NCBI GenBank assembly: GCA_046728075.1
Contig: JBKPDV010000151.1
Span: forward strand, 1-15,345
Reading direction: 5' to 3'
Origin: JBKPDV01 sp046728075
GTDB lineage: Bacteria > Acidobacteriota > Thermoanaerobaculia > UBA5066 > Gp7-AA6
DNA length: 15,345 bases
Below the pieces are notes generated by a model. That model did no database searches, was not told where the DNA came from, and saw only the letters and a program-made list of their open reading frames with translations. Position 1 is the first letter of the stretch. Every line of letters begins with the position of its first letter. Shown piece after piece: positions 7,735 to 14,934 of the stretch. The translations under genes were made by a program, and so were the position numbers.

Positions 7735-8721
7735 TTGAAAGTCCTCGTTACCGGCGGAACCGGCTTTGTCGGGACGCACATGGTCAACGGCCTGCTGCGG
7801 CGTGGGCACGCCGTGACCGTCCTCGCGCGCGAACCCGAATCGACTCGAAACCGCTACAACAAACCCGTCGAAACCAGCGCGGGAAACGTGCTGGACCCCC
7901 GATCCCTCGAGGCCGCCTTCCGCGGCCAGGACGCGGTCGTCCATCTGATCGGCATCATTTCCGAGAAGGGAGACCAGACCTTCGACCGGATGCATCGGGT
8001 CGCGACCGAAAACGTCGTGGCCGGGATGAAGGCGGCCGGGGTCGGCCGGCTGCTTCACATGAGCGCGATGGGGGCCTCCGAAGATGCACCGTCGGAGTAT
8101 GGCCGGACGAAGGCGGCGGGGGAGCGCGCAGTCAAGGGCTCCGGCCTGGACGCCACGATCTTCCGCCCCTCGATCATCTTTGGTCGCGGCGACGGATTCG
8201 TCTCTCTCCTGGCGCCCATCGTGAAGTACAACCCTCTCTTCATTCCTGTTATCGGCGACGGTCAGACGCGCTTTATGCCAGTTTCGGTATACGACGTGGC
8301 GCGCGTCTTCGCCGATACTCTGGAGAAGCCCGAGACGATCGGAAAGACGTTCGAGGTCGGAGGACCTGCCACGTTCACGCTCGACGAGCTCTACCGCGAG
8401 ATCGCGATCGTGGTCGGCGTGCCGCGAAAGCGGCTGATTCACTTCCCGCTCTGGTGGGGGAAGTTCCTGGCCTCGGTATTCGAGCGGGCCGCCCGGTGGG
8501 GATGGATCGAGAAGCCTCCTTTGACGCGAGATCAGTTGAAGAGCCTCTCGCGGGACAATGCCGCGGACATCTCCGAGACCGTGCGGGTCTTCGGTCCCGA
8601 ATGGAGGCAGCTGCGCTCGGGTCTGCGCGAGTACCTCCACGGCGCCATGAAACATGACCCCCGATCCGGATTCGGAAGCGAAGTGGACCTGGAGCCGGTG
8701 AAGGTGATCCGGATTCGATAG
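7735..8721 (+). CDS. atypical SDR, complex I NDUFA9-like NAD(P)-binding protein
   Basis: This 328-residue protein begins directly with the Rossmann motif MKVLVTGGTGFVG (glycines 7-13). It keeps the SDR Y-x3-K pair as Y122/K126 in SEYGRTKAAGE. Other family features are VVHLIGIISEKG (68-79), RPSIIFGRGDGF (144-155) and MPVSVYDVARVFA (181-193). These fit the extended/atypical SDR group related to the NDUFA9 subunit of complex I and to sugar-nucleotide or isoflavone-reductase-like enzymes. In bacteria these proteins are usually stand-alone and of uncertain substrate; no complex I genes are nearby. The start is TTG with a strong GGAGG. The gene is flanked by repeat elements on both sides and looks monocistronic. 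Fold assignment is strong; substrate is unknown. Confidence 0.88.
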   Translation: MKVLVTGGTGFVGTHMVNGLLRRGHAVTVLAREPESTRNRYNKPVETSAGNVLDPRSLEAAFRGQDAVVHLIGIISEKGDQTFDRMHRVATENVVAGMKAAGVGRLLHMSAMGASEDAPSEYGRTKAAGERAVKGSGLDATIFRPSIIFGRGDGFVSLLAPIVKYNPLFIPVIGDGQTRFMPVSVYDVARVFADTLEKPETIGKTFEVGGPATFTLDELYREIAIVVGVPRKRLIHFPLWWGKFLASVFERAARWGWIEKPPLTRDQLKSLSRDNAADISETVRVFGPEWRQLRSGLREYLHGAMKHDPRSGFGSEVDLEPVKVIRIR

Positions 8722-8729
8722 GTCGGAAC

Positions 8730-8805
8730 AGTCGGTAGTCAGTAGTCAGTAGTCGGTAGCGAATTCGCTCCGAAACTACCGACTATCGACTACCGACTAC
8801 TGACT
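8730..8805. repeat. paired inverted 7-bp tandem element, AGTCGGT type
   Basis: Arm 1 (8730-8759) is AGTCGGT, AGTCAGT, AGTCAGT, AGTCGGT plus AG. Arm 2 (8776-8805) is its reverse complement with 4 differences in 30. The 16-nt spacer begins inside a small palindrome, GCGAATTCGC. TAG lies at 8736, 8743, 8750 and 8757 on the plus strand (all three frames). The reverse strand of arm 2 likewise has one TAG per unit. It separates two convergent genes, ending 9 and 6 bases from their stop codons. Confidence 0.9.
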
Positions 8806-8810
8806 CGGCT

Positions 8811-9725
8811 TTACTTCGGCTCGTCCTTCTCCTTCGAGAGCCGATAGCCCGCCTGCTGCGCCTCGGCCTCGGTCATGTATTTCCCGTGCACCGTCTTGCC
8901 GTACCACCGGTCTCCTTCGCGGTGATAGATCTTCGTGTCCAGGTTGACCCAGACCATTCCCTTGGACGGGGGCGCCTGGTAGGGAGCCGTGGAAGCGGTG
9001 CTTTCGGTCGAGGAAGACCGCGCGCTCTTGGATTTCGACTCGGCGGCGGGAGCGGACTCCGTCCGCGCCGCGGGACTCGGGGCGCCCGGGGGAACCGGGG
9101 CGGACGACGCGGAGGTCGAAGACGATCGGGAACTCGGCCTCTGGGAAACGGTCACGAGCGGCCCGATCTTTTCCATCGTTTTCTTCGACACGCCCGCCCG
9201 AGACAGGTCCTCTACGGATGAATAGGGGCGCTTCGCGATGATCTTTTCGGCAGTCTTCGAGCCGACTCCGGGCAGCGCTTCGAGCTCCTTCTCGCTGGCT
9301 GTGTTGATGTCGACCTTCGTCCCTGAGGCTGCGCTCGAAGAGGCCGCCGTTTTCTTGTCGGACTTCTTCGTCTCCTCGGCGGCTTTCGAGGTCTTCTCCG
9401 ACTTCTTGGCTTCGGCCTTGGTTTCCTTTGTCGCGGCCCGAGACGACGCCGCGGAACCAGCAGTCACGTGCGAGCGAAGCTTGTCGATCGTCTTTGCCGA
9501 GAGACCCGCCTTCGAGAGCTCATCGACCGAGCCGTACGGGCGGTTCGCAACAATCTTTGCCGCGGTGGCCTTGCCGACTCCCGGGAGCGCCTCGAGGTCT
9601 TTCTCCGAAGCGCTGTTGAGATCGACCTTGCCCGCCGATTTCGATGCCGCAGCCATGCCGACCGTGAGACTGAACAAGAAGAGGCTCGCCGCCGCGAGCC
9701 GGGAGGCCAACTTACGAATCCTCAT
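8811..9725 (-). CDS. secreted double helix-hairpin-helix (ComEA-like) protein
   Basis: This 304-residue protein has a signal peptide (basic MRIRK, hydrophobic 8-25, AAAS cleavage region). It carries two ComEA-type helix-hairpin-helix units: HhH1 at about 33-88 (VDLNSASEKDLEALPGVGKATAAKIV) and HhH2 at about 137-193 (VDINTASEKELEALPGVGSKTAEKII). They are joined by a Lys/Ser/Ala-rich linker (90-136). After a Ser/Pro linker, residues about 256-295 hold a small motif, VWVNLDTKIYHREGDRWYGKT..GKYMTEAEAQQAGYR, which I know as a tail on extracytoplasmic DNA-related proteins. HhH units bind DNA backbone non-specifically, so periplasmic DNA binding or uptake is plausible, as with ComEA. ATG 9725 is chosen for its Shine-Dalgarno and signal peptide; an ATG 31 codons upstream lacks both. 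No other competence gene is nearby. Confidence 0.85.
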   Translation of the reverse strand: MRIRKLASRLAAASLFLFSLTVGMAAASKSAGKVDLNSASEKDLEALPGVGKATAAKIVANRPYGSVDELSKAGLSAKTIDKLRSHVTAGSAASSRAATKETKAEAKKSEKTSKAAEETKKSDKKTAASSSAASGTKVDINTASEKELEALPGVGSKTAEKIIAKRPYSSVEDLSRAGVSKKTMEKIGPLVTVSQRPSSRSSSTSASSAPVPPGAPSPAARTESAPAAESKSKSARSSSTESTASTAPYQAPPSKGMVWVNLDTKIYHREGDRWYGKTVHGKYMTEAEAQQAGYRLSKEKDEPK

Positions 9726-9729
9726 TTTT

Positions 9730-9740
9730 CCCTTCCTTCC
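9730..9740 (-). promoter_or_regulatory. ribosome binding site of the HhH protein
   Basis: On the minus strand GGAAGGAAGGG ends 4 nt before ATG 9725. It contains two overlapping purine-rich sites and supports this start over the ATG at 9818. Confidence 0.7.
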
Positions 9741-9782
9741 TGAAGGCATGGGGCCTTCAGCCGCCCACCCCTCCGAGAGGGG
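9741..9782 (-). promoter_or_regulatory. two hairpins in the leader of the HhH gene
   Basis: A perfect 7-bp stem (TGAAGGC / GCCTTCA, 5-nt loop, 9741-9759) lies immediately before the Shine-Dalgarno. Eight bases further upstream is a perfect 6-bp stem (9768-9782, 3-nt loop). Together they could form a structured 5' leader that affects ribosome access. They match no riboswitch that I recognise. Confidence 0.4.
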
Positions 9783-9822
9783 AGAATACGACAGGGACGA
9801 TCGCCATATCCGTGCCAATGCG

Positions 9823-9849
9823 ACAAAAGAAACGCGCCTTTCGGCGCGT
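9823..9849 (-). terminator. intrinsic terminator of the sigma/anti-sigma/DUF4097 operon
   Basis: On the minus strand a perfect 7-bp stem, ACGCGCC-GAAA-GGCGCGT, with a stable GNRA tetraloop is followed directly by TTCTTTTG. It lies 27 bases past the DUF4097 stop. It cleanly separates that operon from the HhH gene downstream on the same strand. Confidence 0.85.
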
Positions 9850-9875
9850 GGAGAAAAGAGGGGAGGAGAAGCCGC

Positions 9876-11906
9876 TCAATTCCCGGCGGGCCCTCCCTTT
9901 CGGAGTCGGATGGTGCCGGAGCTCGTCCGGATGACGATGCGCGGCCCGCCGCCGTTCAAGGAGCCAGATCCGCGCGACTCGGCGTTCTTGCGCGTCACGG
10001 CGATTTCCGGAAACTCGGAGCGGATGAAGGCTTCGGAGGGGTCGCTGCAGTCGGTGACCTGGAGATCCACCTCCGCGTGGACATCGGCGGGCAGTGTCAG
10101 GGTGACATCTCCTCCGCCGTTGCGGATCGAGATGCCCCCGCGGGGTTCCCGCGAGAGGACCGCGACTCGGACGTCGCCGCCGTCTGTCCGGGCTTGAAAC
10201 CCTCCGCCGACGGCCTTGACCAAGATGTCGCCGCCTCCGGTGCGCAGATCCGCGACGCCGCCGATGCGCTCGATCCGGACGTCTCCTCCGGAGGTCTCGA
10301 CCACCGCCGCTCCCCCGACCGCTCCCGCGCGAACATCGCCCGCGTCGGTATGGGCTCTCAGATCCCCGGAGACGGGCCCGACCGTGATGTCGCCGCCGGA
10401 AGTCTTCAACTCGGCGGCGGCTCCGGCCGAGCCGACGTGGATCTCGCCGGAGTTCGTCACGATCTTGACCCGCCCGCTGACGCGGCCGAGCTTGTAGCCT
10501 CCCCCTCCCGCGGTCGCCAGGAAGTCGCCTGTCACGTCTCCGCGCACGACCGAGAAGTCCTCGTCGCCGGCCAGCGCCGGTGAGACGCGAACAATCGGCC
10601 GCGGAGCGACCACCGGGGCCGCGGGAGCCTCCGGGGCCGCCGGCCGCGGAACGATCACGGGGGAGACGCGGACCTGGACGCGAGGAACTTCCACGGTAAA
10701 AGAACGCCGCGGAGAGACGAGCGGCTTCGCTTCGCTCTCGCTGGTTCCGGCGGCGAGAAGAGTGATCGATCCGTTCAAGGTGGAGAGCCGCAGACGCGCC
10801 CCTCCTTGCCCGATCGAGCCTTTGTAGGAGTTGCCGGGCGCGACGATACGCATGCGGCGCATTTCCCGCTGCGCTTCGCGCACCTCGGACTCCACCTCCT
10901 TCATCGACTCCTCGATCTCTTTTTCGATCTCTTTCAAGTCCACGACCGTGTCCTCGCCATCCTTCTCGACCATCACCGTGCGATGGTGGGGATGGACCCG
11001 GTTCATGGCAGGCCCCCGCCGGGAGGCAGGCTCGTCCCCTTCGGGCTCCGGCTGCGCCGGCAGCGGGAAGGTCGAGGCGATCGTACCGTTCATGGTCGAA
11101 GCCGAAAGCTCGAACTTCGACTCCTTCGGAAGCGTCACGAGCACCGCTCCGTTGACCGTTTTGGCCTGGATCGACGCGGCTGCGGGAAGGATCGTGAGGG
11201 CCAGCTCCACTCTCCCGTTGACGCTTCCCGCGGAGACGGACTGGCGCGCACCCTGGACTCGGACGCCGCCGTTCACGCTCTGCGCGTCGAGCTCGCCGTC
11301 GAGACGGTCGGCGCGGACATCGCCGTTGACCGTGTGAAGGAGAGCATGAACTCCGGGTGGCACGACGATCTCGTATTGCGCGGTGATCTTGCACTCCCGG
11401 CAGCGCGGCGACCGCATCCGCTCGCCCCCGGACCGCCATCGATACGGCCGGCCCATTTCGCTCTCCGGCCATTGGGTGTCGAGCGACAACTCCTCGCCGT
11501 CGCGCGATTGCGCGATTCGGGTGGCGCGCAGCAGCTCGTCCGCCCGGCTCTGGGTCGGGGCCGTGACGACAACGGTCACGACAGCGGAGAACTCGCGGCC
11601 CGGCGTCGCCACGATGTCCCCGGAGATGTTGTCGATCCGCAGGCGCGCGCCGGAGGAGAGCGTCGCATGGAATCGGTCCGTGCGCTTGGCCTGAGCGTTC
11701 TCGCCCCGCGCCGCCGCCGCCAGACACATCAGGAGAAGTCCAGCGACGAGCGGGACCCACAACGCCGCGCTCCGATCGCGCCGCGAACGTACCGAGGTCT
11801 GAAGCTCTTTTTGTGTCATCAGCGAAAGAGACGCCGCAACACCGTCGAAGTTACAAGCATCGACGGGGAGAGCTGTCGACTGTCGACTGTCAACTGTCGA
11901 CTCCAT
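9876..11906 (-). CDS. large DUF4097 beta-repeat envelope protein
   Basis: This is a 676-residue protein from the ATG at 11906. A hydrophobic segment at about 47-66 (WVPLVAGLLLMCLAAAARG) is a signal peptide or anchor. Next come short beta repeats of the DUF4097 type: VNGDV, VNGGV, VNGRV, VNGAV, MNGTI and LNGSI at about 190-380, then SGRV, SGGDI, AGDV, SGGDV, GGGDI, GGDV and GGGDV at about 475-600. This looks like a right-handed beta-solenoid. An acidic coiled coil (about 319-355) and a Pro/Ala linker (about 398-445) separate the two arrays. The start is uncertain. ATG 11906 abuts the upstream stop (TAAATG) with GGAG 6 nt before it, but its first 10-11 codons read through a 7-bp repeat arm. ATG 11819 gives 647 residues with a more conventional signal peptide but no Shine-Dalgarno. 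It is the last gene of the sigma-factor operon. Function is unknown. Confidence 0.85.
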   Translation of the reverse strand: MESTVDSRQSTALPVDACNFDGVAASLSLMTQKELQTSVRSRRDRSAALWVPLVAGLLLMCLAAAARGENAQAKRTDRFHATLSSGARLRIDNISGDIVATPGREFSAVVTVVVTAPTQSRADELLRATRIAQSRDGEELSLDTQWPESEMGRPYRWRSGGERMRSPRCRECKITAQYEIVVPPGVHALLHTVNGDVRADRLDGELDAQSVNGGVRVQGARQSVSAGSVNGRVELALTILPAAASIQAKTVNGAVLVTLPKESKFELSASTMNGTIASTFPLPAQPEPEGDEPASRRGPAMNRVHPHHRTVMVEKDGEDTVVDLKEIEKEIEESMKEVESEVREAQREMRRMRIVAPGNSYKGSIGQGGARLRLSTLNGSITLLAAGTSESEAKPLVSPRRSFTVEVPRVQVRVSPVIVPRPAAPEAPAAPVVAPRPIVRVSPALAGDEDFSVVRGDVTGDFLATAGGGGYKLGRVSGRVKIVTNSGEIHVGSAGAAAELKTSGGDITVGPVSGDLRAHTDAGDVRAGAVGGAAVVETSGGDVRIERIGGVADLRTGGGDILVKAVGGGFQARTDGGDVRVAVLSREPRGGISIRNGGGDVTLTLPADVHAEVDLQVTDCSDPSEAFIRSEFPEIAVTRKNAESRGSGSLNGGGPRIVIRTSSGTIRLRKGGPAGN
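11875..11902. repeat. solo arm of the 7-bp repeat, GTCGACT type
   Basis: Four 7-bp units (GTCGACT, GTCGACT, GTCAACT, GTCGACT) lie 4 bases inside the upstream ATG of the DUF4097 gene. The GTCGAC core is itself palindromic, so this arm can fold on itself without a partner. No second arm is seen. Unlike the other types it carries only one stop triplet on the coding strand, and not in the gene's frame, so the gene can read through it. Confidence 0.75.
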
Positions 11907-12836
11907 TTAGAACTCCATCGCCTTCAACGCCGACGCGGCCCGGGCTCGGACGAACCCGTTTTCCGAGGGATCGAACGCCTTTTCCCGCAAGGACTCGATC
12001 GTGCGTTCGTCCGCCGGTGCTTGCCGCGCCGCCGCGGCGAGAGCCTCCACTGCCGTGAGCCTCACGGCCGGGTTGCGGTCCTTGGCCAGAGCGTCGAGCA
12101 GCGCGCTGCGGATCTCGGGGGTCATCGGGAAGCCGGCCAGCGCGCTGGCCGCCTTCTTCCGCACTCCCGGATTGTCGTCCTTTTTCAGGGTGGCGGTCAG
12201 CGCGCGAACGATCTCGAGCGAGACCGTCTTGTTTCCCGAGCCGTAGTGCGACGAGACCAACTCGATGGCCTGAGATTTCTCCCCGGAAGTCTGCGTTCCG
12301 CGCGAGACGAGATAGGCGAGCAGGCTGGCAACCGCGGGGTCCTCCGGCCGGCCCACGACCGTCCGGCGCCCGGTCACGTCGAAGGAGACAGCGACGCGTC
12401 CCGCCTGGTCCGCGGGGCGGTAGGACACGTTGGAAACCGTCTCATTGGCCGCGAGTGAGCCGGCTTCCTGAACGGCCGGTTTGCCCGGGCGGGCGACTCC
12501 TCGGTAGCCATGCGCGAGCCAGCCTGCCCCGACCGCGACCAGGAGCGCCGCGGCCTGCGCGGCCAGGCGTTGCCAGCGCGGACGCGGCCGAAAGGCCCGA
12601 ATCCGCGCGCGGGTCATTTCGTCCTCGAGAAGGGCCAGTGTGCCGAGCCGGAAGTCTTCGGTCATCTCCGCATCCCGGTCGACGCCGAGCGTCTGCCAGG
12701 AGTCCTCGATTCGGGCGAGCTCCGCGCGGCAGCCCGCGCAGGCCTCCAGGTGCGCTTCGAGGTCTCCGCGCCGGGGCTGCGAGATCTGTCCCGTCAGCCG
12801 GTCGATCGCGTATTCCGTCAGTTCGCGGCATTCCAT
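11907..12836 (-). CDS. anti-sigma factor with zinc finger and HEAT repeats
   Basis: This 309-residue protein starts MECRELTEYAIDRL and carries the zinc anti-sigma signature HLEACAGC (H29, C33, C36; C3 may be the fourth ligand). A single membrane segment lies at about 88-110 (LAAQAAALLVAVGAGWLAHGY). After an extracytoplasmic spacer, residues about 205-309 form HEAT-like helical repeats (NPGVRKKAASALAGF, NPAVRLTAVEALAAAA, GFVRARAASALKAM). It should bind and inhibit the ECF sigma encoded just upstream, with the HEAT part probably sensing or docking outside the cytoplasm. ATG 12836 overlaps the sigma gene by 19 bases and has GGAGAA upstream; a longer frame to 13142 lies wholly inside the sigma gene and is spurious. 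Its stop abuts the DUF4097 ATG. Assignment is strong; the signal is unknown. Confidence 0.9.
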   Translation of the reverse strand: MECRELTEYAIDRLTGQISQPRRGDLEAHLEACAGCRAELARIEDSWQTLGVDRDAEMTEDFRLGTLALLEDEMTRARIRAFRPRPRWQRLAAQAAALLVAVGAGWLAHGYRGVARPGKPAVQEAGSLAANETVSNVSYRPADQAGRVAVSFDVTGRRTVVGRPEDPAVASLLAYLVSRGTQTSGEKSQAIELVSSHYGSGNKTVSLEIVRALTATLKKDDNPGVRKKAASALAGFPMTPEIRSALLDALAKDRNPAVRLTAVEALAAAARQAPADERTIESLREKAFDPSENGFVRARAASALKAMEF

Positions 12837-13399
12837 GTGGCTTCTCCTTCGGCAAAACGCAATTTCAGAGTCTCGACCGCGCGGAAGATCCGAGTCTTCA
12901 CCGCCCCGACCGAAATCCCCAGGACGGTGGCGATCTCGGCATAAGGGAGCCCGTGATAGCGGGCGAGGACGAGCGCCTCCCGCTGCTCCGGCGACAAGAG
13001 AGCGAGCGCCGCGCGCACGGCCTCTCGCTTCTCCCGGTCCATGAGCCGCCGTTCGATCCCCTCGCCGCGTTGCGCGGGCTCCGGAACCGCTTCCAGAGGG
13101 ACGACGGTTGCCCTCCGTTCGCGACGTCTCCGGTCGCGACACGCGTTGGCCGCGATCGCAAAGAGCCAGGAAGCGACTTCCGCTCGCCCGTCGTACTGAT
13201 GCGCCCTCGAGATCACTTTGACGAAGACCTCCTGCGTCACTTCTTCCGCCGTCGACCGATCGGCCAGAAGTCTGTCGGAGAAGCGGAGGAGCGCGGGTCC
13301 ATAACGTTCAAAGAGCTCCGCCGCCCCCTCCGTGTCGCCACGGCGGATCCGCTCGAGAAGCCTCCGGTCGTCCGCCGGTCCGGTTCCCGCGCTAGTCAT
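12818..13399 (-). CDS. ECF-family RNA polymerase sigma factor
   Basis: This 193-residue protein has region 2 at about 25-92 (DRSTAEEVTQEVFVKVISRAHQYDGRAEVASWLFAIAANACRDRRRRERR) and region 4 at about 122-182 (LSPEQREALVLARYHGLPYAEIATVLGISVGAVKTRIFRAVETLK). Region 3 is absent, as is standard for extracytoplasmic-function sigma factors (RpoE-like). It is first in an operon with its likely anti-sigma (19-base overlap) and a DUF4097 protein. A candidate ECF-type promoter lies 26-51 bases upstream of its ATG, suggesting autoregulation. Identification is secure; the regulon is unknown. Confidence 0.95.
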   Translation of the reverse strand: MTSAGTGPADDRRLLERIRRGDTEGAAELFERYGPALLRFSDRLLADRSTAEEVTQEVFVKVISRAHQYDGRAEVASWLFAIAANACRDRRRRERRATVVPLEAVPEPAQRGEGIERRLMDREKREAVRAALALLSPEQREALVLARYHGLPYAEIATVLGISVGAVKTRIFRAVETLKLRFAEGEATWNAAN

Positions 13400-13424
13400 C
13401 GTCCGTTCGGCACGGCACTAGGGG

Positions 13425-13450
13425 AGACGCCCCCGAGGTACAAAGGTTTC
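13425..13450 (-). promoter_or_regulatory. candidate ECF-type autoregulatory promoter
   Basis: On the minus strand GAAACC (13445-13450) and CGTCT (13425-13429) are separated by 15 bases. This resembles the common ECF pattern of a GGAAC-like -35 and a CGTC-like -10. The predicted transcript would start about 16 bases before the sigma ATG at 13399. The motif is short and the match imperfect. Confidence 0.35.
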
Positions 13451-13516
13451 GCCTGCCGGACCTGAAGACTGGGTTTGGCGTCAAAATCGACGAATCTGCC
13501 CAACTCCATTTCACCG

Positions 13517-13522
13517 TATGAT
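13517..13522 (+). promoter_or_regulatory. weak candidate -10 box of the radical SAM gene
   Basis: TATGAT lies about 48 bases before the radical SAM ATG in the 170-bp divergent gap. No good -35 was found at the right distance, so this is tentative. Confidence 0.25.
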
Positions 13523-13569
13523 CTACGAAACGCCGGTCGGTCCGTTTCACTGGTTTCGAAGGAGGGGAG

Positions 13570-14850
13570 ATGAGCAGTGTGCTCGCCACAGGGAGCCCGA
13601 GCCGCGCGGACGCCCTGGAGCGGACGCGGCAGAGGCTGGGACCGCTGTTCCGGGAGAATCAGGTCCTGGGGCGCCGCAACGCGATCGGCTGCGTGGCGCT
13701 GGAGATCACACAGCGCTGCAACCTCGACTGCACCCTTTGCTACCTGTCGGAGAACTCGGAGCGGGTCAAGGATGTGCCTCTTCCGGAGGTCTTCCGCCGG
13801 ATCGACGAGATTGCCGCCCACTTTGGCGCCCCCACGTCCGTGCAGATTACCGGCGGGGATCCGACTCTCCGCGAGCGCCGGGAGCTCGTAGCGATTGTGC
13901 GGCGCGTCCGGGAGCGAGGCCTCCTGCCGACCTTGATGACCAACGGCATCCTCGCCACACGCGACATGCTGCAGGAGCTCGCTTCCGCGGGCCTGAACGA
14001 CGTGGCCTTCCACGTGGATCTCACCCAGGAGCGCAAGGGTTACGCGACCGAGGCGGATTTGAACGCGGTGCGGCGCGAGTACATCGAGCGGGCGCGCGGG
14101 ATCCCGATCGCCGTCATCTTCAACACGACCGTCTGCCGCGAGAACTTCGATGAGATCCCCGACCTGATCCGCTTCTTCCGGCGCCACGCCGACGTGGTCG
14201 GAATGGGCTCTTTCCAGCTCCAGGCCGACACGGGGCGCGGAGTGCTCCGCGAGCGCGACCGCGTGATCTCGCTCGAGACCGTGCGCCAAAAGATCGGGGA
14301 AGGCGCCGAGACCGGAATCTCGTGGGACACGGTTCTGATCGGGCACCCCGCCTGTCACCGGATCGGAATTACGCTGGAGGCCAACGGCCGGCTGTACGAC
14401 TTGAACGACGATCCCGCCTTCTTCAACCGCTTCCTGACCGATTTTCAGCACGTGATGCTCGACCGGCGCTATCCGCGTCAGGCCGCCGGGGCGCTCGTGA
14501 AGGAAGCGCTTCGCGATCCGGCCTGGATCGGACGCGCGCTGCGGTTCTTCCTTCCCAAGATCTGGAAGATGAGGCGAGACCTCATCGCCGCGCGCGGCCG
14601 CGTGCACAAGCTCTCCTTCTTCGTGCAGAACTTCATGGACGCCTCCGCGCTCGAGCCGGAGCGGATCCATGCCTGCTCCTTCATGGTCATGACCGCGGAC
14701 GGGCCCATCTCGATGTGCGCGCACAACGCGCGCCGCGACGAGTTCATCTTGAAGCCATTGGCGGTGGAAACGGAAGGCGGACGCGCTCTCTGGAATCCTT
14801 TGTCTGGATCGATGCTGCCGGTGATTCAGAACGCAGTCGGTAGTCAGTAG
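13570..14850 (+). CDS. radical SAM enzyme, Tes/MJ0619-like architecture
   Basis: This 426-residue protein binds the SAM-cleaving cluster through C50, C54 and C57 (CNLDCTLC), followed by GGDPT (95-99). The N-terminal half is a radical SAM barrel. The C-terminal half has an extra cysteine region: C262 in GHPACHRIG, then FFVQNFMDASALEPERIHACSF (350-371), and DGPISMCAHNA with C383. The order F-M-D, E-R-I, C, G-x-I-x-x-C, x-x-N is what I recall from MJ0619-like proteins and tetraether lipid synthase Tes, which join lipid tails through sp3 carbons. A bacterial membrane-spanning-lipid synthase is therefore a candidate function, but not proven. ATG 13570 has a strong GAAGGAGG. The last residues (VGSQ) and the TAG are encoded by the repeat element. 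Radical SAM membership is certain; the subfamily is an inference. Confidence 0.9.
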   Translation: MSSVLATGSPSRADALERTRQRLGPLFRENQVLGRRNAIGCVALEITQRCNLDCTLCYLSENSERVKDVPLPEVFRRIDEIAAHFGAPTSVQITGGDPTLRERRELVAIVRRVRERGLLPTLMTNGILATRDMLQELASAGLNDVAFHVDLTQERKGYATEADLNAVRREYIERARGIPIAVIFNTTVCRENFDEIPDLIRFFRRHADVVGMGSFQLQADTGRGVLRERDRVISLETVRQKIGEGAETGISWDTVLIGHPACHRIGITLEANGRLYDLNDDPAFFNRFLTDFQHVMLDRRYPRQAAGALVKEALRDPAWIGRALRFFLPKIWKMRRDLIAARGRVHKLSFFVQNFMDASALEPERIHACSFMVMTADGPISMCAHNARRDEFILKPLAVETEGGRALWNPLSGSMLPVIQNAVGSQ

Positions 14851-14915
14851 TCGGTAGTCGGTAGGTGGGACGAGCCTTGCCCGGACTACCGACTACGGAC
14901 TATCGACTACCGACT
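14835..14915. repeat. paired inverted 7-bp tandem element, AGTCGGT type
   Basis: Arm 1 (14835-14864) is AGTCGGT, AGTCAGT, AGTCGGT, AGTCGGT plus AG. Arm 2 (14884-14915) is its reverse complement with about 3 differences in 30, across a 19-nt spacer. TAG occurs at 14841, 14848, 14855 and 14862 (all three frames); the one at 14848 is the stop of the radical SAM gene. The unit matches the elements at 8730-8805 and 3210-3232. The DUF547 gene starts 20 bases after arm 2. Confidence 0.9.
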
Positions 14916-14934
14916 CTCTAAGGGAGAAAAGAAA

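Noticed and set aside
8730..8805. CRISPR-like repeats
   Set aside because: Units are 7 bp, directly tandem and without unique spacers, and no cas gene is near.
12837..13142. N-terminal extension of the anti-sigma frame
   Set aside because: The extra 102 codons lie inside the sigma gene in another frame; the zinc-finger domain starts at ATG 12836 with a ribosome site.
13474..13485. Near-palindrome TTTGGCGTCAAA between the divergent sigma and radical SAM genes
   Set aside because: TTTG-N4-CAAA symmetry is short and single-copy here; too weak to call an operator.
13396..14724. Long antisense frames, for example opposite the radical SAM gene, and also 4386-5615, 5410-6531 and 10806-12458
   Set aside because: They lie opposite genes with clear domains, lack recognisable motifs, and are expected from high-GC codon use.
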